A stretch of DNA of 64,000 bases from Pseudopedobacter sp035496935 (GCA_035496935.1 DATJED010000024.1:10389-74388), one strand, 5' to 3'; numbered from the stretch's first letter, positions 44,215 through 55,600 are shown. A program made the numbers and translations. Notes: generated from the sequence alone by a model not told the origin.

Positions 44215-45303
44215 ATGAAAAAATTATTAATAGCATCGGTAGTTTTATTCCTTGCAGCTTGTGGCAACAATCCAAAGGATAAAAAAGCACAGCTTGAGAA
44301 ATTAAAAAAAGAGCAGGCAGATATTAGTAAACAAATTGCCGATTTAGAAGCTGAAATAGGCGCTAAAAAAGAAGACGTAACTAAAGATGTAGAGGTTTAC
44401 ACCGTTGAAACTAGCACCTTTAAAAACTATATTGAAATACAGGGAAAAGTTGATGCAGAACAAAATGTACAGGTAAATCCTGAAGCGCAGGGTGTAATTA
44501 CTAGAGTTTATGCAAATATTGGGCAACACGTTTCTAAAGGACAGGTTTTAGCGCAGATTGATGATGCAGTACTTCGTCAGAACATCGCTCAGCTACAAAC
44601 TTCGCTTGATTTGGCAACCAATTTATACAACCGCCAAAAAAATCTTTGGGACCAAAAAATTGGTACCGAGGTTCAGTATTTAAATGCAAAATCGCAGAAA
44701 GAAGGTTTAGAAAAACAAATGGCTGTTTTAAGGCAACAAGCTTCAATGTATAAAATTAAGTCTCCTATTTCTGGTACGATAGATCAAATGGATTATAAAG
44801 TAGGGCAAGCAGTCCAGCCAGGCGCTCCGGGTATTAGAGTTGTTAACGCAGATGATTTAAAAGCGAAAGCTCAGGTTTCTGAAGCTTATGCTGGTAGAAT
44901 TAGTCAAGGCGATGAAGTATTGGTGATTTTGCCTGACGCGGCCGATTCCGTGAAGGCAAAAATATCCTTTGCTTCAAAAACGATTGATCCAATGAGCAGA
45001 AGCTTTAACGTAGAAGTAAAGTTGCCAAGCAGAAAAAACTTTAGACCAAATATGATTTCGGTTCTAAAAATTGTTGATTATACCAATCCTAAAGCTACAA
45101 CTGTGCCCATTAAAGCCATACAAAAATCAGAAACTGGCGATTATTTAATGCTTGATGAAGGCGGGAAAGCTAAAAAAGTAGCTATCAAAGTAGGAAATAT
45201 TTATCATGGACAAGCCGAGATTTTAAGCGGAATTAAAGCCGGAGATAAAGTGATTACCGTTGGTTTAAACGGTTTAAACGAGGGCGATAACGTAAAAATA
45301 TAA
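44215..45303 (+). CDS. RND efflux periplasmic adaptor lipoprotein
   Basis: 362 residues; lipobox LFLAACGNN (Cys16), a short coiled coil (KKEQADISKQIADLEAEIGAK), a biotinyl-lipoyl hairpin (VNPEAQGVITRVYANIGQHVSKGQVLAQIDD ... MYKIKSPISGTIDQMDYKVGQAVQPG) and a beta-barrel plus membrane-proximal region. It links the inner-membrane pump to the TolC channel. The helical hairpin is short, as in MdtA-like adaptors. Confidence 0.93.
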   Translation: MKKLLIASVVLFLAACGNNPKDKKAQLEKLKKEQADISKQIADLEAEIGAKKEDVTKDVEVYTVETSTFKNYIEIQGKVDAEQNVQVNPEAQGVITRVYANIGQHVSKGQVLAQIDDAVLRQNIAQLQTSLDLATNLYNRQKNLWDQKIGTEVQYLNAKSQKEGLEKQMAVLRQQASMYKIKSPISGTIDQMDYKVGQAVQPGAPGIRVVNADDLKAKAQVSEAYAGRISQGDEVLVILPDAADSVKAKISFASKTIDPMSRSFNVEVKLPSRKNFRPNMISVLKIVDYTNPKATTVPIKAIQKSETGDYLMLDEGGKAKKVAIKVGNIYHGQAEILSGIKAGDKVITVGLNGLNEGDNVKI

Positions 45304-45342
45304 CTCCGCTAATTATTTGATTCATCATCAAAACAAAACTAA

Positions 45343-48300
45343 ATGAAAGATTTAGATAAAGAATTTAAGCCCTCAAGCTGGGCTATCGAAAATAAAACGG
45401 CAATATATGTTTTAACCTTTATGCTTTTGATTGCTGGTTATTTTGCATATGTGAGCCTGCCAAAAGAAAATTTTCCGGAGATATCAATCCCGAAAATTTT
45501 TGTGCAAACTATTTACCCCGGGACTTCTCCGGGCAATATGGAAAACTTGGTTACCAAACAGATTGAAAAGCAAATTAGATCTACCCAAGGCTTAAAAAAG
45601 GTTACATCTAATTCGTATCAGGATTTTTCTATTATCACTGCTGAGTTTAATGCCAACGTTGATATTGTAGTTGCCAAACAACGTATTAAAGACGCTGTAG
45701 ATAAAGCAAAAACAGATTTACCGACGGATTTACCGGACGATCCGGTTGTTATGGACGTAAATTTATCAGATTTACCGATCATGTATTTAAACATGTCTGG
45801 CGATTATGATTTGAAAACCATTAAAGGTTATGCAGATGATTTACAAGATAGGATAGAAGCTTTGCCTGAAATTTCAGGAGTTGACATTGTAGGTGCTTTG
45901 GATCCAGAAATGCAAATTAATGTAGACATGAATAAAATGGCTGCTGCCAAGATTTCATTCATGGATATACAAAATGCGATTGGTTACGAAAATATTTCGG
46001 CATCTGGCGGTACGGTGCCAATTGACGGGGTCCGACGTACTTTAAACATTAAAAAAGAATACAAGTCTGCCGAAGAAATTGCGAATACAATCATCAAAAC
46101 CCCAACCGGTGGTTCTGTTTATCTAAGAGACATTGCCAACGTAGTTGACGGTTTTAAAGAGCAGGAATCTTTCGCTCGTTTATACGGTAAAAACGTAATT
46201 ACCTTAAACGTGAAAAAGCGTTCTGGAGAAAATTTGATTGAGGCTTCTGATAAAATCCGTGAAATTATTGCGGATATGAAAGCTACACAGTTTCCTAAGG
46301 GATTAGACATTGTTGCAACCGGAGATCAATCAGATCAAACCCGTGTTACACTTCACGATTTAATCAACACCATTATCATCGGATTTATTTTGGTGACTTT
46401 GATTTTGATGTTCTTTATGGGAATTACCAACGCATTGTTTGTTGCAATGTCTGTTCCATTATCTATGTGCGTTGCGTTTTTGGTGATGCCTACGTTGGGC
46501 TTTACCATGAATATGATTGTGCTTTTCTCTTTCCTTTTGGCATTGGGAATTGTTGTGGATGATGCTATCGTAGTAATTGAAAATACCCACCGTATTTTTG
46601 ATAATGGAAAAGTAGATATTAAACATGCGGCTAAAATGGCGGCAGGAGAGGTGTTTTTGCCAGTGTTTTCTGGTACAATGACTACCCTTGCACCTTTTGT
46701 ACCTTTAGCGTTTTGGCCGGGCGTAATCGGCGAGTTCATGTTCTTTTTACCAATAACTTTAATTATTACGTTGTTGGCATCTTTGGTGGTTGCCTACATT
46801 ATTAACCCGGTTTTTGCGGTTGATTTTATGGAATCGCATGATGGGCATGAAGCGCACAACCCAACTTTTGATAAGAAAGTTAAGAAAACCTTAATATATT
46901 TTGGTATTGCTGCAGTAATCGCCTATCTGATTAATTTTGGTTTCGGAAACTTTGTGGTAATTATTGCTTTATTTTACTTACTGCAACATTTTGTTCTAGA
47001 GAAAGTTATACGAAAATTCCAGACTAATCTTTGGCCTCGTGTGCAGGCAAAATACGGTAGGTTTTTAGACTGGGCTTTACACCGTCCTTATACCGTGTTA
47101 GGTAGCACTTTTGGATTATTGGTGTTCTCTATCGTGTTAACGGGACTTATCCCACCAAAATTTGTATTCTTTCCATCATCAGATCCAAACTTTGTATATG
47201 TATATACTTCGTTGCCTGTAGGTACAGATCAAGCTTACACCAACGAAATCACTAAAAAAATAGAGAAGCGGGTAACTGCAGTGGTTGATAGTTTGGGCAA
47301 CCAAAATGTTTCTTCCATTATATCTAACGTAACTGTTGGTGTAACTGATCCTCAGGATGAAGATCAAGGAAATTACCCTAACAAAAGTAAGGTTACGGTG
47401 GCTTTTAAGGAATTTGGTAAAAGGACAGGAAGACCTTCTACCGAATATTTAACCGCCATCCGAGATGCGATAAAAGGCATTCCGGGAGCGGAGATTTCTG
47501 TAACTCAGGAACAATCGGGTCCGCCGACAGCTAAGCCTATAAGTATTGAAATTACAGGTGATGATTTGGATAGTTTGGTGACCACATCAGAGCGTTTAAA
47601 AAGCTATTTAGTAGCGAAACGTATTGGCGGTATTGAGGAGCTGAAATCGGATTTTCAGAACAATAAACCCGAGGTTATTTTTGATATCGATAGAGAAAGA
47701 GCAAATCGCCAAGGTATTTCAACACAAAATGTGGTTTATAATTTAAGAACTGCTTTGTTTGGGATGGAAGTTTCTAAGTTCAGAGATTTGGATGAGGATT
47801 ATAAAATAATGGTTAGGGGACAAGAAGATCAGCGAAACAGCTTGCAAGCCTTGCGTAATATCCAAATCACTTTCAGAGATATGGCAATGGGTGGCGCAAT
47901 TCGTCAGGTTCCAATCTCTTCGTTTGCCGATATCGACTACGTGAACACTTACGGAGGTATCAAGCGTAAACAAGGAAAACGGATTGTGATTTTATCGTCG
48001 AATGTTTTGGCCGATTTTAATCCCGGAGAAGTGAATAAAAACATCGAAAGTGCTTTACGCGATTTTGACGCACCAGGCGGTGTGGTGATTAAAATGGGCG
48101 GTGCTCAGGAGGAACAGGAAGAAACTTCAGCTTTCTTAGGCCTGGCCTTGGGTGTAGCTTTCTTCTTGATTCTGATAATTTTAGTTATCCAGTTCAACTC
48201 TATAGGTAAACCTATAATTATTTTGAGCGAGATTTTGTTCAGTATCATTGGTGTGTTGTTGGGGATCACCATTTTCCACATGGAAATGTCGATAGTAATG

Positions 48301-48726
48301 ATGGGAATTGGTATTGTTGCCCTCGCCGGAATTGTAGTTCGGAACGGAATTTTACTGGTAGAATTTGCCGATTTAATGATTGACCAAGGTATGACACCTT
48401 ATGATGCGATCCTTGAAGCCGGAAGAACCAGGATGACGCCAGTAATTTTAACCGCAACAGCAACTATGTTAGGTTTAGTTCCGCTAGCGGTTGGTTTAAA
48501 TCTTGATTTTTCGGCTTTATTAAGCACCGGAAACCCTCACCTTTATTTTGGCGGAGATAATGTTGCTTTCTGGGGACCACTATCATGGACAATGATTTTC
48601 GGTTTGAGTTTTGCTACATTTTTAACGCTGATTTTGGTGCCTTCGATGTACCTAATTAGGTCAAAAATTAAAGCTAGGGTAGCAAAATGGAGGAAGAAAG
48701 AATCGGTTAAGTTGTTGGAAGAATAA
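45343..48726 (+). CDS. RND-family efflux pump (inner membrane)
   Basis: 1127 residues. An N-terminal helix (about 20-38), porter loops and the two groups of membrane helices of HAE1-like RND pumps are seen: TIYPGTSPGNMENLVTKQIE, GDQSDQTRVTLHDLINTIIIGFILV, the helix-4 proton-relay stretch LGIVVDDAIVVIENTHRI, and GIVALAGIVVRNGILLVEFADLMIDQG in the second half. It exports drugs or other amphiphiles using the proton gradient. A loop near residue 500 carries an unusual His-rich bit (ESHDGHEAHNP). Last gene of the operon. Confidence 0.95.
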   Translation: MKDLDKEFKPSSWAIENKTAIYVLTFMLLIAGYFAYVSLPKENFPEISIPKIFVQTIYPGTSPGNMENLVTKQIEKQIRSTQGLKKVTSNSYQDFSIITAEFNANVDIVVAKQRIKDAVDKAKTDLPTDLPDDPVVMDVNLSDLPIMYLNMSGDYDLKTIKGYADDLQDRIEALPEISGVDIVGALDPEMQINVDMNKMAAAKISFMDIQNAIGYENISASGGTVPIDGVRRTLNIKKEYKSAEEIANTIIKTPTGGSVYLRDIANVVDGFKEQESFARLYGKNVITLNVKKRSGENLIEASDKIREIIADMKATQFPKGLDIVATGDQSDQTRVTLHDLINTIIIGFILVTLILMFFMGITNALFVAMSVPLSMCVAFLVMPTLGFTMNMIVLFSFLLALGIVVDDAIVVIENTHRIFDNGKVDIKHAAKMAAGEVFLPVFSGTMTTLAPFVPLAFWPGVIGEFMFFLPITLIITLLASLVVAYIINPVFAVDFMESHDGHEAHNPTFDKKVKKTLIYFGIAAVIAYLINFGFGNFVVIIALFYLLQHFVLEKVIRKFQTNLWPRVQAKYGRFLDWALHRPYTVLGSTFGLLVFSIVLTGLIPPKFVFFPSSDPNFVYVYTSLPVGTDQAYTNEITKKIEKRVTAVVDSLGNQNVSSIISNVTVGVTDPQDEDQGNYPNKSKVTVAFKEFGKRTGRPSTEYLTAIRDAIKGIPGAEISVTQEQSGPPTAKPISIEITGDDLDSLVTTSERLKSYLVAKRIGGIEELKSDFQNNKPEVIFDIDRERANRQGISTQNVVYNLRTALFGMEVSKFRDLDEDYKIMVRGQEDQRNSLQALRNIQITFRDMAMGGAIRQVPISSFADIDYVNTYGGIKRKQGKRIVILSSNVLADFNPGEVNKNIESALRDFDAPGGVVIKMGGAQEEQEETSAFLGLALGVAFFLILIILVIQFNSIGKPIIILSEILFSIIGVLLGITIFHMEMSIVMMGIGIVALAGIVVRNGILLVEFADLMIDQGMTPYDAILEAGRTRMTPVILTATATMLGLVPLAVGLNLDFSALLSTGNPHLYFGGDNVAFWGPLSWTMIFGLSFATFLTLILVPSMYLIRSKIKARVAKWRKKESVKLLEE

Positions 48727-48743
48727 TATAACGTTGTAAATTG

Positions 48744-48777
48744 AAAGCCCAGCTGGATAACCAAGCTGGGCTTTTTT
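48744..48777 (+). terminator. Intrinsic terminator of the RND operon
   Basis: AAGCCCAGCT / AGCTGGGCTT stem with a 10-base loop followed by TTTTTT. It also serves the convergent phosphoesterase gene. Confidence 0.92.
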
Positions 48778-48790
48778 ATCTATTTACTTT

Positions 48791-49459
48791 TTACAATAAA
48801 CACTCTTCTTTTTCTAACGGCAAATCTTCGTCTTTTGTCTCAACACCGCAGATGTCAATAATTGTCCCTGCGTTATCAATTATTAAAGCGGTTAGTTTGT
48901 TGCATTTGTAAGCACCAGTATCAATGTTTATCGAATGCGTATTGGCATCATAAAGTGCGGTTTCTTTCGGCGTATGACCGAAAATTTGCAAGCGGTCTAG
49001 TTTTATTGTTTCGTTACGTTGCCAAACTACACCTTCCGGATTGTTGGGATCAAAAGGGTCTTTCGTGTCGGAAATACCTGCGTGTGAAACAATAAAGCCT
49101 TGACTTTCAAAATGTAGAGGAAAAGTAGAAAACCATTCAGCATCTTTATTTATTTCCCGGCCTGCCATTAGATACTGGCTAAACGTCCTTTCGCCCGATT
49201 TTTCGTACCAGTCTTTATTAAACTCTTCCAAGCAATGTTGTAAAAATAATTGCTCGTGGTTTCCTCTAATTACAATGGTGTCGGTATGTTCTTTCTGTAA
49301 ATCTGCAATAAGTTCCGCCACTTGTGGGGAATGCCGTCCATGGTCAATGATATCGCCGACAAAAATCAACCGCTGCGTCTTAGGATTCCAATTTTTCAAT
49401 AATAATTGCATAGTGTAAAAGCATCCATGCACATCGCCAACAATAAAAAAGTTTTTCAT
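48791..49459 (-). CDS. Metallophosphoesterase, diadenosine-tetraphosphatase/Ser-Thr-phosphatase-like
   Basis: 222 residues with the PPP-type metal motifs: GDVHG (about 8-12), GDIIDHG (usual GDxxDRG, Arg replaced by His), GNHEQ, and His residues in VSHAGIS and FGHTP. Relatives cut Ap4A or phosphoproteins. The His in place of the phosphate-binding Arg is uncommon. Substrate unresolved. Confidence 0.88.
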   Translation of the reverse strand: MKNFFIVGDVHGCFYTMQLLLKNWNPKTQRLIFVGDIIDHGRHSPQVAELIADLQKEHTDTIVIRGNHEQLFLQHCLEEFNKDWYEKSGERTFSQYLMAGREINKDAEWFSTFPLHFESQGFIVSHAGISDTKDPFDPNNPEGVVWQRNETIKLDRLQIFGHTPKETALYDANTHSINIDTGAYKCNKLTALIIDNAGTIIDICGVETKDEDLPLEKEECLL

Positions 49460-49517
49460 ATATTCTTGTTCCGGATTAGATTTTTGGGATAAAACAATTA
49501 TTAGTCCATTTTTCCTG

Positions 49518-49550
49518 AAGCTAAAAGCGAAAGGCTTAAAGCTTAAAGCT
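49518..49550. repeat. Low-complexity AGC(T)TAAAGC repeat
   Basis: Tandem degenerate units (AAGCTAAAAGCGAAAGGC, TTAAAGCTTAAAGC) between the phosphoesterase and glycosyltransferase genes. Simple intergenic repeat; no function seen. Confidence 0.5.
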
Positions 49551-49567
49551 GATTTGCGTTTTGGTAA

Positions 49568-50809
49568 TTATTTGTTTTTTTCCTCGATCCATTTAGCCAT
49601 GTATTTTGTACTGTTTAACGTATGGTGTTGAAGCATTGCGCCGTAAAAATTATTTTTGCGATGATTGTCGATATCAGCTAGCAGACTGTTTACTTTTTGA
49701 GTAAATAGATTTGCATAATATCCCTTCGGGTAAACTTCATTGATGATTTTAAAGCCATTTTTTTGTGCATCTAGCCACTTTTCTTCATTTTGATAAAGTT
49801 GAACAGCAGCCTTTGCAAAATCCTCAGGTTCATCGGCAATAATTCCACTCCAATCTAAATTTTGGTGCATCGCCTCCGCACCTATGGCGGTTGTGACATT
49901 TGGCGTTCCGTTTTGCATGGCATCAATTAATTTGCCTTTTAAACCGGCACCAAAAAGGAGCGGGGCAAGGCAAACTTTGGCTTTTTGCATTACAGAAGAA
50001 ACATTTTCTGCTCTTCCTTTTATCAAGAAAGCATCTTTTTTATTATTTAACTGCAATACTTTTTGCGATGGATAAGCGCCATAAATATGGACTTCGGCTT
50101 TTGGCAATTGCTTTTTAATGAGCGGCCAAATGTTGTTTTTCAAATGCAGTACAGATTGCCAGTTGGGTTCATGCAAAAAATTACCGATGCTGATGAAATG
50201 TTCCCTTTTTGCATAATCCGGCAATGTTTGTATTTCAGCTACTGAAATTTCTTTCAACATAAACGGAAGATACAGCAATAAGGAATTATCTATTTTAAAA
50301 ACAGCGGTTAACAGTTCCATTTCAAAAGTGGAAATAATCAAAGATAAGTCGCACCTTAAAACGCTGGCAATTTCGCGTTTGGCAACTTCTTCGTTTAGCA
50401 GATCCTCAGTTTGAAACTCACGTTTTTCTTTCCAAGCATTTTGTCGGGCTGTTCTTAAACAATGTAAATCTTCGGTATCTAAAATTTTTAAAGCTCGCGG
50501 ACAAGCTTCGTTTACCCGCCAGCCGTATTGTTCTTCGGTCATGAACCGATCAAACAAAACAACGGTAGGATTTAGGTTTTTTATAAAATCATCGAAACTG
50601 TGGTGGTTAAGTTTTATAGCAAATTTATCAATGCCGTAATCCGCTAAATTTATAGCGAAATCGCTGTCAGCAGTTGCACTGGCGAAGGTAATTTGGTAAT
50701 TATTTGTTGCAAAAACTTCAATTAACTGCATCATCCGGCTACCAGCAGCCGAGGAATTCGGTTCAGGCCAAACCGATCCGATGATCAAAAGTTTTGGACG
50801 CGTTGCCAT
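49568..50809 (-). CDS. GT4-like glycosyltransferase
   Basis: About 413 residues. The ATG at 50809 is preferred over a TTG one codon earlier. The N-terminal half has a Rossmann-like start (PKLLIIGSVWPEPNSSAAGSRMMQL), and the C-terminal half the donor-binding region ISIGNFLHEPNWQSV...LIKGRAENVSSVMQKAKVCLAPLLFGAGLKGKLIDAMQNGTPNVTTAIGAEAM. Unlike the sugar transferase at 17 kb it is a soluble GT-B enzyme. The start shares one base with the ispE stop (TGATG), so the two are translationally coupled. Acceptor unknown. Confidence 0.88.
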   Translation of the reverse strand: MATRPKLLIIGSVWPEPNSSAAGSRMMQLIEVFATNNYQITFASATADSDFAINLADYGIDKFAIKLNHHSFDDFIKNLNPTVVLFDRFMTEEQYGWRVNEACPRALKILDTEDLHCLRTARQNAWKEKREFQTEDLLNEEVAKREIASVLRCDLSLIISTFEMELLTAVFKIDNSLLLYLPFMLKEISVAEIQTLPDYAKREHFISIGNFLHEPNWQSVLHLKNNIWPLIKKQLPKAEVHIYGAYPSQKVLQLNNKKDAFLIKGRAENVSSVMQKAKVCLAPLLFGAGLKGKLIDAMQNGTPNVTTAIGAEAMHQNLDWSGIIADEPEDFAKAAVQLYQNEEKWLDAQKNGFKIINEVYPKGYYANLFTQKVNSLLADIDNHRKNNFYGAMLQHHTLNSTKYMAKWIEEKNK

Positions 50810-51612
50810 CAAATTCCAGTAAAAACTATGTTTTCTTTTTCTAAAAAGCTTAAATCCGTAGCTTCTTTAAAAATTCCGTAAACAGAAGCTCCGCTGCCAC
50901 TCATTAGCGCAAATAAAGCTCCGGCTTCTAATAAAGAAGCTTTTACCCCTCTAATAACCGGATGATTTTTTAAGATATGGTTTTCGAAATCATTGGTAAC
51001 TTTTCCTTGCCATTGCTCAACAGGTAATTTTATGAGTTCTTTTAAAGATTGTTGAGGCTCTTTTGGCTGAACGCCACGATAAGCTTCGCCGGTTGAAACA
51101 TGAACAGGTGGCATCACCAAAGCCATAAAATAGTTGCTTAAATCTAAATCAACGTTCTCAAATTCATCTCCTTTACCGTAAGCAAAAACTGGTTTATTTT
51201 CTATAAAAAAAGCACAGTCCGCACCAAGCTTTCTGCAATAATCCTGCATTTTTTCGATGCTTAAACTCAATTCAAATTTTTCGTTGATCAATTTTATAAA
51301 AAAAGCAGCATCGGCGGAACCGCCTCCCAAACCAGCGCCAATCGGTATTTTTTTATGTAAATGGATGCTAATATTTGGCAAATTAAAATCGTTACGCAGT
51401 AAATCATAAGCCTGTAAGCAAAGATTTTCATTGGCATGCCCCGGAATTGCTATCCCCGAGGTTTCAAAATTCATTTCTGCACTTTCAATCACTTCTAAAG
51501 CATCCTTGATTTTTATCGGGTAAAAAACAGTTTCTAAATTATGGTAGCCGTCGGATCTTCTGCCGGTAATATTTAAGCCAATGTTTATTTTTGCCGATGG
51601 AAAAGTTATCAT
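50809..51612 (-). CDS. ispE: 4-diphosphocytidyl-2-C-methyl-D-erythritol kinase
   Basis: Phosphorylates CDP-methylerythritol in the MEP isoprenoid pathway. 267 residues of the GHMP kinase family: ITFPSAKINIGLNITGRRSDGYHNLETVF at the start, the ATP loop IPIGAGLGGGSADAAFFIK and the C-terminal ALMSGSGASVYGIF. Full length. First gene of a two-gene unit with the glycosyltransferase. Confidence 0.95.
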   Translation of the reverse strand: MITFPSAKINIGLNITGRRSDGYHNLETVFYPIKIKDALEVIESAEMNFETSGIAIPGHANENLCLQAYDLLRNDFNLPNISIHLHKKIPIGAGLGGGSADAAFFIKLINEKFELSLSIEKMQDYCRKLGADCAFFIENKPVFAYGKGDEFENVDLDLSNYFMALVMPPVHVSTGEAYRGVQPKEPQQSLKELIKLPVEQWQGKVTNDFENHILKNHPVIRGVKASLLEAGALFALMSGSGASVYGIFKEATDLSFLEKENIVFTGI

Positions 51613-51696
51613 CTATAATATCAACAATGTTTAGTTTTACACATTAATAGGATAGCAAATATAGATTAATTTAATTTGTAGGATAAAACCAAAATC

Positions 51697-52518
51697 ATGA
51701 AGCAGTATTTAGATTTGATGAGACATGTGCTAAAAAACGGCACCCAAAAACACGACAGAACCGGAACTGGGACACTGAGCGTTTTTGGCTACCAAATGCG
51801 CTTCAACTTGGCCGAGGGTTTCCCAATGGTGACCACCAAAAAACTGCACCTAAAATCTATTATACACGAGCTGATTTGGTTTTTAAGTGGCGATACCAAT
51901 ATCAAATATCTAAAAGAAAACGGTGTTAAAATTTGGGATGAATGGGCCGACGAAAATGGCGATTTAGGTCCAGTTTACGGCTCGCAGTGGCGTTCATGGC
52001 CGAAACCAGACGGGAAACACATCGACCAGATTACAAACATCATCAATCAGATAAAAAACAATCCGGATAGCCGTAGAATCATTGTTTCTGCATGGAACGT
52101 TGCCGAGATTGAAAACATGGCTTTGCCTCCTTGTCATAGCTTTTTCCAGTTTTACGTTGCCCCGCCCGATCCTGTAAAAGGAGAGGAGAAAGGTAAATTG
52201 AGCTGCCAACTTTACCAGCGCAGCGCTGATATATTTTTGGGCGTTCCGTTTAATATTGCTTCTTATGCCTTGTTAACCATGATGGTTGCGCAGGTTTGTG
52301 ATTTAGAAGTAGGCGATTTTGTGCACACTTTGGGCGATGCGCATTTGTATAACAATCACATCACTCAGGCCGATCTACAGTTATCCCGCGAACCTAAACC
52401 TTTACCAACTATGAAAATAAATCCTGACGTTAAAGATATTTTTGGATTTAAGTTCGAGGATTTTGAGCTGGTAGGCTATGAGCCACATCCGCATATTAAA
52501 GGCGCTGTTGCGGTTTAA
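51697..52518 (+). CDS. thyA: Thymidylate synthase
   Basis: Methylates dUMP to dTMP with methylene-tetrahydrofolate. 273 residues with the family blocks HDRTGTGTLSVFGYQMRF, the nucleophile Cys146 in ALPPCHSFFQFYV, QLYQRSADIFLGVPFNIASYALL and HTLGDAHLYNNH. It ends PHIKGAVAV, as usual. Monocistronic; a thymidylate synthase of the flavin-independent ThyA type. Confidence 0.98.
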   Translation: MKQYLDLMRHVLKNGTQKHDRTGTGTLSVFGYQMRFNLAEGFPMVTTKKLHLKSIIHELIWFLSGDTNIKYLKENGVKIWDEWADENGDLGPVYGSQWRSWPKPDGKHIDQITNIINQIKNNPDSRRIIVSAWNVAEIENMALPPCHSFFQFYVAPPDPVKGEEKGKLSCQLYQRSADIFLGVPFNIASYALLTMMVAQVCDLEVGDFVHTLGDAHLYNNHITQADLQLSREPKPLPTMKINPDVKDIFGFKFEDFELVGYEPHPHIKGAVAV

Positions 52519-52668
52519 TTTAAAATTGGAAAGACGCTTTTGTAAACCATAGGTTTGTTTTAAGGCATTTAGAAAAGTGGATAAAAAATAAGCTCGTTTT
52601 AGTATTTCACTTGGCTTTTTATTATACTTGTGTATAAATCTTTATAAATTCTCTCCTGATTTATTTTC

Positions 52669-55600
52669 ATGCACACAAGAATAAGCGTATTCCTATTTTT
52701 TTTATGCTCTCTTTGCTTTCATGTTGTTTTTGGTCAGCTATCTTTTGATCATTTATCGGTATCTAACGGACTTTCACAAAGTACAGTGCTGTCTGTTTCT
52801 AAAGATAGTAGAGGATACATGTGGTTTGGCACAAGAGATTGTTTGAACAGGTACGACGGAAGAACCATCAAAGTTTACAAAACCGATCCAAACAACCCTT
52901 CTTCTATCAGTTCTGATGATTATATTTATGCAATTGCCGAAGATCTAGAGAAGAAGTTATGGATTGGCACACAAAAGGGACTGAATTATTATTCTCCCGA
53001 AAAGGAATCTTTTGAACAGATTTACCATGTCGACGGAGATCAGAACAGCATCAGTGGAAATGCGGTATTAGCTGTTTGCATAGCAAAAAATGGGGAACTG
53101 TGGTTTGGTACCAATAGTGGTTTAAGTAGGTTAGAGAATGCCAAGTCCAGAAAGTTCGTTAATTTCTATAAAGAAGATGGTTTGGCGGGCAACGAAGTGT
53201 ATAGTGTTTTTGAAGATTCAAAAAAAAATATCTGGGTAGGCACAACAACCGGATTAAGTTTGTTAAAACCAGCTCACAATAAAAAAGGATATCAAATCAT
53301 TAATTTCTTTTATAATCCCGCAATACCATCAAGTTTAAGCGGTAATTCTGTTAAAACTATTGTTGAGGATAAAAAAGGGAGAATTTGGGTAGGAACTGAA
53401 AAGGACGGTCTCAATTTGTACCATCCAGAAACAAATTCTTTTTTCCGCATTAAGCAAAACCCTTTTTCAGAAAACAGCATCAGTAATGATTTCATCAGAA
53501 AAATTGTAGTTGCCGAAGACGGAAAATTGTGGATCGCTACCATGAGCGGCCTCAATATTTACGATACGGAAACCCGAACTTTCGAAGTTTACAAACACGA
53601 CTCTGAAAACCGAAAAAGCTTGAGCGATAACTCTATTAAGGATATTTATAGAGATGAATACGGCTCTGTTTGGATAGGAACCAACTTTGGTGGCGTAAAT
53701 GTAACGCATAAAAATACCGTTCCGTTTGCGGTTTATAAATACAGTAAATACCGCAACAGCATTAGTAATGATATTATCAGCGTAATTGCCGCTGATGACC
53801 AAAACCATTTATTAATTGGCACAGAAGGCTATGGACTAAACTATTTTAATACAAAAACGGGAGTTTTTAAGCATTTTAAAAATATTCCTTCTGATGATTC
53901 AAGTATTGGTTCAAATACAGTAAAAGCCATTTATAAAGATAAAAACAACAAAATTTGGATAGGTTTATATGAAGGCGGCTTAGAACTGTTTAACCCACAA
54001 ACGGGTTCGTTTAAACATTATCGGCCAAATGCAGAAAATCCACGCTCCATCAGTTACGGTTATGTAAGCTGCATTACTCAAGATCAAACAGGCAAATTGT
54101 GGGTGGGTACATCTTCCAAAGGTTTAAATCTTTTTCATCCCCAAATACAGGATTTTACCCAAGTTAACAGTACTTCTAAAGGCTTAAAAATCAGTAACGA
54201 TTATATAAGAACTTTATTAGGAGATGCTGAAGGGAATTTATGGGTGGGCACTGCCTCGGGCTTAAACATTTTGAGAAAGGGAAAAAACCAATTTGAGGAG
54301 TTCACTAAAAACCGCAATGGCTTAAAATCGAATTATATCAATTGTATTACGGAAGATCGCAATCATCAGATTTGGATAGGAGCGCACCGTGGCGGCTTAA
54401 GCAAATATCTGCCGAAACAAAATAAGTTTATCAATTACACGGTAGCCAATGGTTTAGCCAGTGATAACGTAGTAGGCATTGAGCAGGATGACGAAGGAAA
54501 CATTTGGGTAAGTACCGATAAAGGCTTGTCAAAATTTGATGTAAAGCAACAGAATTTCAAAAATTATTACGTAAGCGATGGCTTGCCGACCAATGAATTC
54601 AGCTATAACGCGGCATTTAAATCAAGCGATGGCATGCTTTATTTTGGCAGTTATAACGGGCTGGTAGTGTTTAAGCCCCAGGCGATAAGCATCAATAAAG
54701 TAGAACCGAAAATTGTTTTTTCTGATTTAAGACTGTTTAATAAGCCGGTAGAAGTAGGTGATAAAGCGGGTTTGCTAAGTAAGGATATTTCTTTTACCAA
54801 GGAGATTACTTTTAAGGCAGATCAAAATATTTTCACGGTAGATTTTGTTGCACTCAATTACATCAAGCCCGAGCGTAATAAATATGCCTATAAATTGGAT
54901 GGGTTTGAAGAAAACTGGAACGAAGTTGCGATTCCATCCGCAACTTACACCAATTTACCCGCAGGAACGTATCATTTATTGGTTAAGGGAAGCAATAACG
55001 ACGGTTTCTGGAACAATACGCCTACAAAATTAACCATCAAAATTTTACCTCCGCTATGGCAAACATGGTGGGCATATACGCTTTACTTAATTGCATTCGG
55101 TTTTATTCTTTATTATGTCAATCGTTTTTTAAGACGTCAGGAACGTTTAGAAACCGAACTATATTACGAACATATCAATAACGAACGGCAACAGGAACTC
55201 TACCAAAACAAGCTGGACTTTTTTACCAGAATTTCTCATGAAATCCGCACTCCGTTAACGCTTATTTTTGCACCTCTTGAAAAACTGATTCAGCTTACAG
55301 TTGTCAGTCCTTCTTTAAACATGCAGTTGCAAAGTATTAAAGGAAATACCGACAGGTTGCTCCGCTTAATTAGCGAATTATTGGATTTTAGAAAGATAGA
55401 AACCGGGAATTTACAATTGCAGGTTGTAGAAACAGAAATTATTTCTTTTTGCGAGCATATTTACAATGCCTACAAAAGTCAAGCTACTTTAAATCAGATT
55501 ACATTTAACTTTGAGCATGAAGAACAGGCGTTATTTGCTTTTGTAGACCAAAGTCAGCTCGAAAAGGTATTGTTTAATCTGTTATCTAATGCTTTTAAAT

